This document shows, piece by piece, positions 28,182-36,767 of a stretch of DNA of 64,000 nucleotides. Where the stretch lies: NCBI RefSeq assembly GCF_000802305.1, contig NZ_JTDK01000006.1, positions 62,001 to 126,000 on the forward strand, written 5' to 3'. A program made the translations under genes and the position numbers. Under the pieces are notes generated by a model, which was not told where the DNA came from, ran no database searches, and saw nothing but the letters and a program-made list of their open reading frames with translations. The stretch comes from Microbacterium mangrovi (GTDB lineage: Bacteria; Actinomycetota; Actinomycetes; Actinomycetales; Microbacteriaceae). The stretch's first letter is position 1, and the number at the start of each line of letters is the position of its first letter.

Positions 28182-29870
28182 ATGACGACCCTGTCGCGCG
28201 GGCAGCAGGCCGAGTTGCGCACCCACACCGTCGACAACCAGCCGCCCTGGCGGACGGGCCTGGACGAGTACACCGCGAACGTGCCGCTCGTGCAGGCCGT
28301 GGCGGCCTTCGGAGCCGACCACGCGCACGACGCCCTCACCGTCACCGGCACCCGGGTCGGCACGGCAGAGTTCCAGGGAGATGCCGAACGCGCGAACGAA
28401 CACGAGCCCGTGCTGCACGCCTTCGACCGCTGGGGTCACCGGCTGGACGAGGTCGAGTACGACCCGTCGTACCACCGGGTGATCGGCGCCGCGGTCGCGG
28501 ACGGCGCGCACACGGCATCGTGGTCGGATCCCGGCCCCGGCGCCGCCGTCGCGCGCGCGGCGACCTTCATGCTGTACGCGCAGATCGAACCCGGCCATGC
28601 GTGTCCGGTGTCGATGACGCACGCCGCCGTCGCGTCGATCGCCGACACCGCCGTCGCCGGCACGTGGCTGCCGCGGCTCTACGCTCGCACCTACGATCCG
28701 AGACTGTCGGTGCCCGGCGGCAAGCGCAGCGCCCTGATCGGGATGGCGATGACCGAGAAGCAGGGCGGCTCCGACGTCCGGGCGAACACCACGGTCGCCG
28801 AACACGACACGGGTGAGGACTACCGCATCACCGGGCACAAGTGGTTCTGCTCCGCGCCGATGTCGGACGCCTTCCTCGTGCTCGCCCAGACCCGTCGCTC
28901 AGGACGCGACGAAGGGCTCTCGTGCCTCTTCGTCCCGCGAGTGCTCCCCGACGGGACGCGAAACGTGTTCCGCATTCAGCGCCTCAAGGACAAGCTCGGA
29001 AACCGCGCCAACGCGTCCAGCGAGATCGAGTTCGACGGCACCTCCGGCATCCTGCTGGGCGAGGCCGGCCGAGGCGTGCCGACGATCATCGAGATGGTCC
29101 AGCGCACCCGGCTCGACTGCGTGCTCGGGACGGCTGCCGGCATGCGGCAGGCGGTCGCGGAGGCGACCTGGCACGCGCGGCATCGCCGCGCGTTCGGCGC
29201 GGTCCTGGCCGACCAGCCCGCGATGACCGCCGTGCTCGCGGACCTCGCGCTCGAGTACGAGGCGGCCCTGCTCAGCGGCCTGCGCCTGGCACAGTCGTTC
29301 GAAGCCGACGCCAGGGATGCCGACCGGGCGTTTCGCCGGCTGGCCACGCCGGTGCTGAAGTACTGGGTCTGCAAACGTGGTCCGCACCACGCGTACGAGG
29401 CGATGGAGTCCCTCGGCGGCAACGGCTACACCGAGGGCTTCCCACTGGCGCGTCGGTATCGGGAGCAGCCGGTCATGGCCATCTGGGAGGGCTCGGGCAA
29501 TGTGATCGCGCTGGACGTGCTGCGCGCGCTCGGACGGGATGCGGCCTCCGCCGCAGCCCTCGCTGCCGAGCTCGATCTCACGGCGGGGGAGCATCCGATC
29601 CTCGATGCGCACACGCGGCGCACGCTCACGCTGCTCACGGACGTGCAGCGCGCTCCCGACGACGCGGCGGCTCAGGCTCGCCGGCTCACCGAGATGATCG
29701 CGCTCGCGCTGCAGGGGTCGCTGATGCTGCGATTCGCGCCGCGGGATGCTGCCGAGGCGTTCATCACGGCGCGGCTGGGCGACGATCGGGGCGCGCAGTA
29801 CGGGACCCTCCCGCGCGGAACGGATGCCGCCCGCATCCTGCGGCGTCACGAATCACCGGCCGCGGTCTGA
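28182..29870 (+). CDS. aidB: AidB-like acyl-CoA dehydrogenase family flavoprotein
   Basis: A 562-residue member of the acyl-CoA dehydrogenase superfamily, closest in layout to E. coli AidB: an N-terminal NQPPW element, AMTEKQGGSDVRANTT, RITGHKWFCSAPMSDAFLVL, NGYTEGFPLARRYRE and VMAIWEGSGNVIALDVLRA. AidB binds DNA and FAD and takes part in the alkylation response; its chemical role is still debated. The next gene on the opposite strand is labelled a methyladenine glycosylase in relatives, which fits. Their stops abut (TGATCA). Confidence 0.9.
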   Translation: MTTLSRGQQAELRTHTVDNQPPWRTGLDEYTANVPLVQAVAAFGADHAHDALTVTGTRVGTAEFQGDAERANEHEPVLHAFDRWGHRLDEVEYDPSYHRVIGAAVADGAHTASWSDPGPGAAVARAATFMLYAQIEPGHACPVSMTHAAVASIADTAVAGTWLPRLYARTYDPRLSVPGGKRSALIGMAMTEKQGGSDVRANTTVAEHDTGEDYRITGHKWFCSAPMSDAFLVLAQTRRSGRDEGLSCLFVPRVLPDGTRNVFRIQRLKDKLGNRANASSEIEFDGTSGILLGEAGRGVPTIIEMVQRTRLDCVLGTAAGMRQAVAEATWHARHRRAFGAVLADQPAMTAVLADLALEYEAALLSGLRLAQSFEADARDADRAFRRLATPVLKYWVCKRGPHHAYEAMESLGGNGYTEGFPLARRYREQPVMAIWEGSGNVIALDVLRALGRDAASAAALAAELDLTAGEHPILDAHTRRTLTLLTDVQRAPDDAAAQARRLTEMIALALQGSLMLRFAPRDAAEAFITARLGDDRGAQYGTLPRGTDAARILRRHESPAAV

Positions 29871-30746
29871 TCAGGCCGCCTGCTGTCGGTCCGCGGCGGA
29901 GTCGAGCGCCGCGAGCAGCCGTGTGCGCAGAAGCTGCGCGCGACCCGTGAATTCGCGCTGCCGGCGCACGTATTCGGCCTTGCCCTCAGGCGTCTCGATC
30001 CGGACCGGTTCGCCCGCCCACTCGTGCATGTCGTAGGGGGATGCCTGCATGTCCAGGTACCGGATGTCGCGTGCGAGTTCGAAGGCGTCGAGCAGGAGGT
30101 CGCCGGGCGTGAGCGGCCCCAGCTTGACCGCCCACTTGTAGGCGTCCATGTTGGCGTGCAGACAGCCCGGCTGCTCGAGCGCCGGCTGCGACGCCCGGGT
30201 GAGCGTGGTGCGGTTGCGCGGGACCGCGTCGTCGGTGAAGAACCGGAACGCGTCGAAGTGCGTGCATCGAAGGTCGTGAGCCTCGACCACGGCGTCGGTG
30301 GCCTGCTGACCGAGTCGCAGCGGGACGGGATGCCGGTGCTCGCCCTGCCGGTAGACCATGGCCCACTCGTGAAGTCCGAAGCACCCGAACGACGCCGGTC
30401 GGGCGGCGGTCGCCCGCAGCAGGCGTTCGATCGAATCCACCAGTTCGGGCTTCTCGGCCCGGAACGCGGCGGCATCGACGGCCAGGGCACCGGGTGTGGT
30501 GCCCGCGCCGTACCATCGCCACGTGGCGCGGTCGGTGTCGGCCGCGTCGGCCAGTTCGACGCCGGCTCCGGGATGCCAGCGGCGCAGGATCGCCGGCTTG
30601 TAGGAGTAGTACGTGAACAGGAAGTCCTCGACCGGATGCCGCTCGCCGCGGGTCGCGCGCTCGCGGTGCCCCGCCGTGAGTGCGTCGGCCCGATCACGGT
30701 GGGCGCGCTCGATCTCCCGCCACTCGGCGCGGGGGAGAAGGGTCAC
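29871..30746 (-). CDS. Putative 3-methyladenine DNA glycosylase-like protein (actinobacterial family)
   Basis: A 291-residue protein containing HPVEDFLFTYYSYKPAILRR and WHPGAGVEL, the signature of an actinobacterial family that, as I recall, databases call 3-methyladenine DNA glycosylase. I see neither an HhH-GPD motif nor an AAG-type pattern, so the activity rests on the label and on the neighbours AidB and SRAP. Other conserved-looking stretches are HEWAMVYRQGEHRHPVPLRL, FDAFRFFTDDAVPRN and CLHANMDAYKWAVKL. The GTG start overlaps the SRAP stop (GTGA). Confidence 0.65.
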   Translation of the reverse strand: MTLLPRAEWREIERAHRDRADALTAGHRERATRGERHPVEDFLFTYYSYKPAILRRWHPGAGVELADAADTDRATWRWYGAGTTPGALAVDAAAFRAEKPELVDSIERLLRATAARPASFGCFGLHEWAMVYRQGEHRHPVPLRLGQQATDAVVEAHDLRCTHFDAFRFFTDDAVPRNRTTLTRASQPALEQPGCLHANMDAYKWAVKLGPLTPGDLLLDAFELARDIRYLDMQASPYDMHEWAGEPVRIETPEGKAEYVRRQREFTGRAQLLRTRLLAALDSAADRQQAA

Positions 30747-31459
30747 GCGGCGTCCGCAGGCTCGATGAGCGAGGGGGAGTCGTTGCGCACGTTGCCCACC
30801 TCGGTGCCGACCACGTGGTCTTCGAGCGTGCCGGCGACGTCCGGGGCGGCGTCGATCGCGGCATCCAGCACGTCGCCGACGTTCTCGACCGTCGGGTCGA
30901 GCCACGCGTCGGCGAAGTCGGCATCGAGGAACAGTGGCATCCGGTCGTGGATGGAGCCGAGGCGTCCGATGGCGTCGCGGGTGAGGATCGTGAAGCTCAG
31001 CACCCACCGCGCGGGATCGTCGTCGCCGAGCGCGGGGTTGCGCCACCACGAGTACAGGCCGGCGAACAGCATGGGCTCATCGCCCTCGGGGTGGATGAAA
31101 TGCGGGATCTTGCGCTCGCCCTCGCGCTTCCACTCGTAGTAGCCGCTCGCCGGAACCACCGCGCGGCGTTTGATGAGGGCGTCGCGGAACATCGGCTTGT
31201 GCTCGGCCTCCTCGGCCCGCGCGTTGATCGCCCGGGCGCCTCCGGACAGATCTTTCGCCCACGAGGGCACGAAGCCCCACCGGGCCGACTCGAGCCGGCG
31301 GGTGGGCGGTTCGGTCTTGGCGGAATCGAGGACGATGCCGACCTGGTTGGTGGGCGCGACGTTGTACGAGGGCGCGGGCAGGTCGTCGCCCACGACGTCC
31401 ACCCGGAGCACCCCCACGAGTTCCGACGCGACATTGGCCACCACGAATCGTCCGCACAT
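30743..31459 (-). CDS. SRAP domain protein (YedK/HMCES type, SOS response-associated)
   Basis: A 238-residue protein. I place the start at the ATG giving MCGRFVV, since Cys2 must become the N-terminal residue that forms a thiazolidine link with abasic DNA; an in-frame start three codons earlier would destroy this. Other family residues are RWGFVPSWAKD, INARAEEAEHKPMF, PASGYYEWKR and the His of GSIHDRMPLFLD. It shields abasic sites in single-stranded DNA. It lies in one minus-strand run with the glycosylase-like gene. Confidence 0.93.
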   Translation of the reverse strand: MCGRFVVANVASELVGVLRVDVVGDDLPAPSYNVAPTNQVGIVLDSAKTEPPTRRLESARWGFVPSWAKDLSGGARAINARAEEAEHKPMFRDALIKRRAVVPASGYYEWKREGERKIPHFIHPEGDEPMLFAGLYSWWRNPALGDDDPARWVLSFTILTRDAIGRLGSIHDRMPLFLDADFADAWLDPTVENVGDVLDAAIDAAPDVAGTLEDHVVGTEVGNVRNDSPSLIEPADAA

Positions 31460-31464
31460 GGCCG

Positions 31465-32547
31465 TCACCCTACGCCGGGGGTCCGACGTTCGCGCAGCAC
31501 GCCGACCTCTTCGAGACGGGCGAGCAGGGCCGCGCCGTCGTCGCCGGTCACGTGCGGCACGGCGACGGAGGGCTCATCCGCCGGGGAGCGACCACCGGCG
31601 AGCACGGCTTCGGCCGGAGTGAGCCGCCGGATGGCGATGGACGCGACCCGGTCCGGATGCGCCTGCGTGAACGTCTTGTAGATCTGCTCGTCGTGCTGGC
31701 CGTCATCGCCGATGAGCAGCCAGGTCACCTGCGGGAACTCCTCGGCGAGGCGCGCGAGGTTGGTGCTCTTGTGGTCGGACCCGCTGCGGAACCACCGGTC
31801 GTGCGTGGGGCCCCAGTCGGTCAGCAGCATGGCCCCGGGCGGGAAGAGGTGCCGGGCGAGGAAGCGGGCGAGCGTGGGGCCGACGTTCCATGCCCCCGTC
31901 GACAGGTAGACGACCGGCGCTCCCGGGTTCTCCCCGACGATGCGGTTCATCAGGACGGCCATGCCGGGCACGGGCTGGCGCGCGTGCTCGTCGATGACGA
32001 ACGAGTTCCAGGCGGCGATGAGCGGGCGCGGCAGCGAGGTGACCATGACGGTGTCGTCGATGTCGCACACCACCCCGAAGCGCACGTCCGCGCCGACGAT
32101 GAACACCCGGGCTTCGACGGCGTCGCCGTCTTCGACGGTCATCGTGAGCGTCTGCCAGCCGGGGGAGAGCCGTGCCGGCAGGACGGCGTCGACGACGCCG
32201 CCGCGGTCGGCGACCACCTCGTGCGTCACACCGCCCACGGTGATGCTCACCTGCGCGAAGCCGATCGGGACCGCCACGAAGCTGCGCCATCCGCGCACCC
32301 GGGCGTACTCGCCGTCGGACTTCGACGGGATGGGGGACGTGATCAGGACGCGGCCGAGGACCCGCACCCAGTCCTCGCCGCCGTACCCCGGAAACGCCGT
32401 GACCGTCGGCACGAGCCCGCGATGGCGCGCCCGGCGTTCCCGCCAGGCGTGGAAGCGGTACTCCGCACGCGCGGGCAGACCGACCTCGACGCGGCGCGCC
32501 TCGGTGGCGCGTCGCGGCGCGGGGGTGTCAGCCGTCGGGTGGGGCAT
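31465..32547 (-). CDS. App1-like phosphatidate phosphatase domain protein (DUF2183)
   Basis: A 360-residue protein. The HAD-type catalytic motif CDIDDTVMVTSLPRP is near residue 165, followed by YLSTGAWNVGPTL, LLTDWGPTHDRWFRSG with the HKSTNL lysine, and WLLIGDDGQHDEQIY, the acidic motif. Yeast App1 removes phosphate from phosphatidic acid; bacterial relatives are not characterised. No transmembrane helix or signal is seen. Five-base gaps separate it from both neighbours, so dedA, this gene and SRAP are probably cotranscribed. Confidence 0.87.
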   Translation of the reverse strand: MPHPTADTPAPRRATEARRVEVGLPARAEYRFHAWRERRARHRGLVPTVTAFPGYGGEDWVRVLGRVLITSPIPSKSDGEYARVRGWRSFVAVPIGFAQVSITVGGVTHEVVADRGGVVDAVLPARLSPGWQTLTMTVEDGDAVEARVFIVGADVRFGVVCDIDDTVMVTSLPRPLIAAWNSFVIDEHARQPVPGMAVLMNRIVGENPGAPVVYLSTGAWNVGPTLARFLARHLFPPGAMLLTDWGPTHDRWFRSGSDHKSTNLARLAEEFPQVTWLLIGDDGQHDEQIYKTFTQAHPDRVASIAIRRLTPAEAVLAGGRSPADEPSVAVPHVTGDDGAALLARLEEVGVLRERRTPGVG

Positions 32548-32551
32548 CCTC

Positions 32552-33226
32552 TCAGTCTTCCACGCCCGTCGTACCGGTTGGATCCGTCGTCTTGCGCAGG
32601 TGCTGCCGCTCGTTGTGCGCGATGATGCGCTTGACGACGTACGCGAGCAGGATGAAGGTCGCGATGATCGCGACGAAGATGTAGCCGGCCTGATGCAGGC
32701 TCTCGGCCATCTGCCGATAGCTGCCGGCCGCCAGCGCCGCCACCGTCACGTAGGCGGTCGCCCAGATGACGCAGGCCGGGACGGTCCAGGCGAGGAACCG
32801 GCGGTAGCGCATGCCGCTCATGCCGACCACGAGCGGGACGAGCGAGTGGAGCACGGGCAGGAACCGCGAGAGGAACACGGCGGGTCCGCCACGACGGTCG
32901 ATGTAGCCCTCGGCGCGGTCCCAGTTCTCTTCGCCGAGCTTCCGGCCGAGCCACGAGGCGCGGATCGCCGGTCCGAACGTCTTGCCGAGCCAGAAACCGA
33001 CGCTCTCGCCGACGAGCGAGCCGGCGACGATCGCGCCCACCAGGGCGATGCCGCCCAGCGGCGTCGTCACGGCGGTGCCCGCGGCGATCGCGATCGTGTC
33101 GCCGGGGACGATCAGGCCGAGGAAGATGCTGGTCTCGAAGGCCATCGCGACGCCTGCCAGCAGGGTCCGCACGATCGGGTCGACGTCCTGGATGACGCCG
33201 AGCAGCCACGTGACGAACTCGTTCAT
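32552..33226 (-). CDS. DedA family membrane protein
   Basis: A 224-residue protein of the DedA/VTT superfamily, which includes undecaprenyl-phosphate and lipid scramblases. Family motifs visible are ETSIFLGLIVPGDT near residue 31, SLVGESVGFWLGKTFG, and the arginine pair region VFLSRFLPVLHSLVPLVVG with GMSGMRYRRFL. It is divergent from leuS. Pairing with an App1-like lipid phosphatase gene suggests membrane-lipid turnover, as inference. Confidence 0.93.
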   Translation of the reverse strand: MNEFVTWLLGVIQDVDPIVRTLLAGVAMAFETSIFLGLIVPGDTIAIAAGTAVTTPLGGIALVGAIVAGSLVGESVGFWLGKTFGPAIRASWLGRKLGEENWDRAEGYIDRRGGPAVFLSRFLPVLHSLVPLVVGMSGMRYRRFLAWTVPACVIWATAYVTVAALAAGSYRQMAESLHQAGYIFVAIIATFILLAYVVKRIIAHNERQHLRKTTDPTGTTGVED

Positions 33227-33361
33227 ATTCCGAGGGTAGGTCGTTGGGCTTCGGTGGCGCTGGGAATCAGCGGCGCAGACCCTTCCCGGCGCGGTCCGGT
33301 AACCTGAAAGGTGCGCTCGTCGCGCGCAAATCCTCCGTACGAACTGCGATTGGCCTTACCT

Positions 33362-35941
33362 GTGTCACAGACCACCGAGTCACACCACGTAGCCCCCGGC
33401 GAGGGCGGTTACGACGCCCACGCGATCCAGGCGAAGTGGCAGGCGCTCTGGGCCGAGAGCGATCCGTTCCGCGCGGGTGGCGACGACGACACCCGTCCGC
33501 GCAAGTACGTGCTCGCCATGTTCCCCTATCCGTCGGGGGACCTGCACATGGGGCACGCCGAGAACTACGTGTACTCGGACATCGTGGCGCGCTTCTGGCG
33601 CCACCGCGGGTACAACGTGCTCAACCCCATCGGCTGGGACTCCTTCGGGCTGCCGGCCGAGAACGCGGCCATCAAGCGCGGGGCCAACCCGCCCACCTGG
33701 ACGTACGCGAACATCGCGCAGCAGCGCGCCAGCATGGAACAGTACGGCGTCTCGTTCGACTGGTCGCGCGTGCTGCACACGAGCGACCCCGACTACTACC
33801 GCTGGAACCAGTGGCTGTTCCAGAAGCTGTACGAGCGGGGCCTGGCCTACCGCAAGCAGAGCCCGGTCAACTGGTGCCCCAACGACCAGACCGTGCTCGC
33901 CAACGAGCAGGTCGTCGACGGGCGCTGCGAGCGCTGCGGCGCCGAGGTCGTGAAGAAGAAGCTCACCCAGTGGTACTTCCGCATCACCGACTACGCCGAC
34001 CGTCTGCTCGACGACCTGAACCAGCTCGAGGGCTTCTGGCCGCAGAAGGTCATCCAGATGCAGCGCAACTGGATCGGCCGCTCCGTGGGCGCCGACATCC
34101 GGTTCGAGATCGAGGGCCGCGCCGAGAAGGTGACGGTGTTCTCGACGCGCCCGGACACCCTGCACGGGGCGACCTTCATGGTGATCGCGCCGGATTCCGA
34201 CCTCGCCGCCGAGATCGCGTCCGAGGCACCCGCCGACGTGCGGATGCGGTTCCAGGCGTACCTCGAGACCGTGCAGCGCACCACCGAGATCGACCGGCAG
34301 TCGACCGACCGCCCCAAGACGGGCGTCTTCCTGGAGCGCTACGCGATCAACCCGATCAACGGCGAGCGCCTGCCGATCTGGGCCGCCGACTACGTGCTGG
34401 CGGACTACGGTCACGGCGCGGTGATGGCGGTGCCGGCCCACGACCAGCGCGACCTCGACTTCGCCCGCGCCTTCGACCTGCCGGTGAAGGTGGTGGTCGA
34501 CACGACCGCTCCCATCACGGGGGCGATCCCGGTGATCGAGCTGGATGACGACGGCGTGCCGATCGAGCCCGAGGCATCCCTGGACGAACTGGATCCGGTG
34601 CGCACCGGCATCGCGCTGACGGGCGAGGGCCGGATGATCCGGTCGGGTTCGCTCGACGGCCTGTCCAAGCGCAACGCGATCGCGCGGGTCATCGAGGAGC
34701 TCGAGGCCGCCGGGACCGGTCACGCGGCCAAGACGTACCGTCTGCGGGACTGGCTGATCTCGCGCCAGCGGTACTGGGGCACGCCGATCCCGATGCTGCA
34801 CACCGAGGACGGCCAGATCATCCCGGTGCCCGAGGACCAGCTGCCGGTGACGCTTCCCGACGCCGACGGCCTCGACCTCACGCCGAAGGGCGCCTCTCCG
34901 CTCGGCGCCGCGACCGAGTGGGTCAACACGGTCGACCCCGCGACCGGGGCGCCGGCGCTGCGCGATCCCGACACGATGGACACCTTCGTCGACAGCTCCT
35001 GGTACTTCCTGCGCTTCCTGTCGCCGGGCGACACCGCCCAGGCGTTCTCGGTGGAGCAGGCGGCCCGGTGGGCCCCGGTCGACTTCTACATCGGCGGCGT
35101 CGAGCACGCGATCCTGCACCTGCTGTACGCGCGTTTCATCACCAAGGCGCTCTACGACATGAAGCTGGTCGACTTCACGGAGCCGTTCTCCAGCCTCATC
35201 AACCAGGGCATGGTGATCCTGGGCGGCGCGAAGATGTCCAAGAGCAAGGGCAACCTCGTCCTGTTCCAGGAGGAGCTCGAACAGCACGGCGCCGACGTGC
35301 TGCGTGTCGCCCTCGCCTTCGCCGGTCCGGTGGAGGACGACAAGGACTGGGACGACGTGTCGACCACGGGCGCCGCGAAGTTCCTGGCGCGCGCTCTGCG
35401 CGTTGCGCGCGACGTCACGAGCGAGACCGACGTGGTCTGGGCCGAGGGCGATGCCGCGCTGCGCCGCGTCACCCACCGTCTGCTGGCGGATGCACCTGGT
35501 CTCATCGAGCACACCAAGTTCAATGTCGTCGTCGCGCGTCTGATGGAGCTCGTCAACGCGATCCGCAAGGTGATCGACTCGGGGGCCGGGGCGGCCGATC
35601 CCGCCGTGCGCGAGGCGGCCGAGGCCGTCGCGATGCTGCTCGACCCGTTCGCGCCGCATGTCGCGGAAGAGATGTGGGAGATCCTCGGCTACGACAAGTT
35701 CGTGGGGCTCGCCGTGTGGCGCCAGCCCGACCCGACGCTCCTCGTCGAAGACACCGTGACCGCGGTCGTGCAGATCGGCGGCAAGGTGCGCGCGACGCTC
35801 GACGTGCCGGCGCGCATCACGCCGGACGCACTGGAGAAGCTCGCCCGCGACGACGAGCGCGTGCAGCGCGCGATCGGGGACCGCGAGATCGTGCGTGTCA
35901 TCGTGCGCGCCCCGAAGGTCGTCAGCTTCATCGTGCGCTGA
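33362..35941 (+). CDS. leuS: Leucyl-tRNA synthetase
   Basis: Charges tRNA-Leu. From the GTG at 33362 it has 859 residues; the frame is open to 33311, but that extension is basic and unlike the family. The class-I HIGH motif is [15 protein letters not shown] and KMSKS is AKMSKSKGN. The CP1 editing domain shows [18 protein letters not shown]. Zinc-like cysteines (WCPNDQ, CERCGAE) are present. Neither start has a good ribosome binding site, so the start is uncertain by 17 codons. Confidence 0.95.
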   Translation: MSQTTESHHVAPGEGGYDAHAIQAKWQALWAESDPFRAGGDDDTRPRKYVLAMFPYPSGDLHMGHAENYVYSDIVARFWRHRGYNVLNPIGWDSFGLPAENAAIKRGANPPTWTYANIAQQRASMEQYGVSFDWSRVLHTSDPDYYRWNQWLFQKLYERGLAYRKQSPVNWCPNDQTVLANEQVVDGRCERCGAEVVKKKLTQWYFRITDYADRLLDDLNQLEGFWPQKVIQMQRNWIGRSVGADIRFEIEGRAEKVTVFSTRPDTLHGATFMVIAPDSDLAAEIASEAPADVRMRFQAYLETVQRTTEIDRQSTDRPKTGVFLERYAINPINGERLPIWAADYVLADYGHGAVMAVPAHDQRDLDFARAFDLPVKVVVDTTAPITGAIPVIELDDDGVPIEPEASLDELDPVRTGIALTGEGRMIRSGSLDGLSKRNAIARVIEELEAAGTGHAAKTYRLRDWLISRQRYWGTPIPMLHTEDGQIIPVPEDQLPVTLPDADGLDLTPKGASPLGAATEWVNTVDPATGAPALRDPDTMDTFVDSSWYFLRFLSPGDTAQAFSVEQAARWAPVDFYIGGVEHAILHLLYARFITKALYDMKLVDFTEPFSSLINQGMVILGGAKMSKSKGNLVLFQEELEQHGADVLRVALAFAGPVEDDKDWDDVSTTGAAKFLARALRVARDVTSETDVVWAEGDAALRRVTHRLLADAPGLIEHTKFNVVVARLMELVNAIRKVIDSGAGAADPAVREAAEAVAMLLDPFAPHVAEEMWEILGYDKFVGLAVWRQPDPTLLVEDTVTAVVQIGGKVRATLDVPARITPDALEKLARDDERVQRAIGDREIVRVIVRAPKVVSFIVR

Positions 35942-35953
35942 GCACGTGACCTG

Positions 35954-35991
35954 ACACGAGTGCCTCGCCCGTGGTGGCGGGGCACTCGTGT
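35954..35991 (+). terminator. Terminator of leuS
   Basis: ACACGAGTGCCTCGCC pairs with GGCGGGGCACTCGTGT over 16 bp with one G-U pair, closing a 6-base loop. It starts 13 bases after the leuS stop. Confidence 0.8.
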
Positions 35992-36077
35992 GTCCACACC
36001 GGGCCGCGGGGCCGCGGTTGTGCACAGTCGAGCGTCCCGGACGAATCGTCGGAGGGCGGGCCGCCTAGCGTTGCGGC

Positions 36078-36767
36078 GTGGCCACAGCGATCGACGAGGT
36101 CCCCGAGCGGGACGATGAGACAGAGCCCCGCGGCGACATCCCGGAGGCGGCGTCGCCCAGGCGACGGCTGGGAGTCGGCGCGGCCATCATCCTGATCCTC
36201 GGGGCTCTGGCTGTCACGGTCGTGATCGGGGTCGTCCGTGCGGGCGGCGGGGCGGCATCCACCCCGGCGGTGTCCGCGACGCGGCCCGCTGCGGCGCCGA
36301 CGTCCGGCACGCAGAAGCGCGTCTATGTCGACGTGGCCGGTGCGGTGAAGCGTCCCGGGTTGTTCGTGCTGCCGGGGGATGCCCGCGTGCTGGATGCGAT
36401 CTCGGCCGCGGGTGGGTTCGCGTCGAAGGCCGCACGGGGGTCGGTGAACCTCGCGCGGCCGCTGACCGACGGCGAGCAGCTCGTCGTCCCGGCGGAAGGC
36501 GCTACGCCGTCGCCGACGGGGGATGCCGCGAACACCTCCTCGGTAGGGGACTCGTCCGGAGCGCCTGCGGCCGGCGGGAAGGTGGATCTCAACACCGCCA
36601 CGAAGGAGCAGCTGGAGGAGCTTCCGCGGATCGGCCCGGCGCTGGCGCAGCGGATCCTGCAGTGGCGCAAGGACAACGGCCGGTTCACGAGTGTCGATGA
36701 TCTGCAGGCGGTGTCGGGGATCGGAGACAAGATGCTGGCGGCGCTCCGCGACCTCGTGAGGGTCTGA
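36078..36767 (+). CDS. comEA: ComEA-like DNA-binding competence protein
   Basis: A 229-residue protein with one N-terminal transmembrane helix (about 34-53) and an external part. An SLBB-type domain (VYVDVAGAVKRPGLFVLPGD) precedes a Ser/Ala/Pro linker and a C-terminal helix-hairpin-helix pair: VDLNTATKEQLEELPRIGPA and FTSVDDLQAVSGIGDKML. ComEA binds incoming double-stranded DNA at the cell surface and hands it to ComEC. The GTG start lies behind a gap with a TAGCGT -10 like element; its stop overlaps the comEC ATG by one base. Confidence 0.93.
   Translation: MATAIDEVPERDDETEPRGDIPEAASPRRRLGVGAAIILILGALAVTVVIGVVRAGGGAASTPAVSATRPAAAPTSGTQKRVYVDVAGAVKRPGLFVLPGDARVLDAISAAGGFASKAARGSVNLARPLTDGEQLVVPAEGATPSPTGDAANTSSVGDSSGAPAAGGKVDLNTATKEQLEELPRIGPALAQRILQWRKDNGRFTSVDDLQAVSGIGDKMLAALRDLVRV

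Noticed and set aside
33311..33361. Upstream GTG extension of leuS by 17 codons
   Set aside because: The extra residues are unlike LeuS N-termini and the region resembles a promoter or leader; kept as an alternative only.
33227..33361. T-box riboswitch upstream of leuS
   Set aside because: I found no T-box consensus, no convincing specifier stem and the gap is short.
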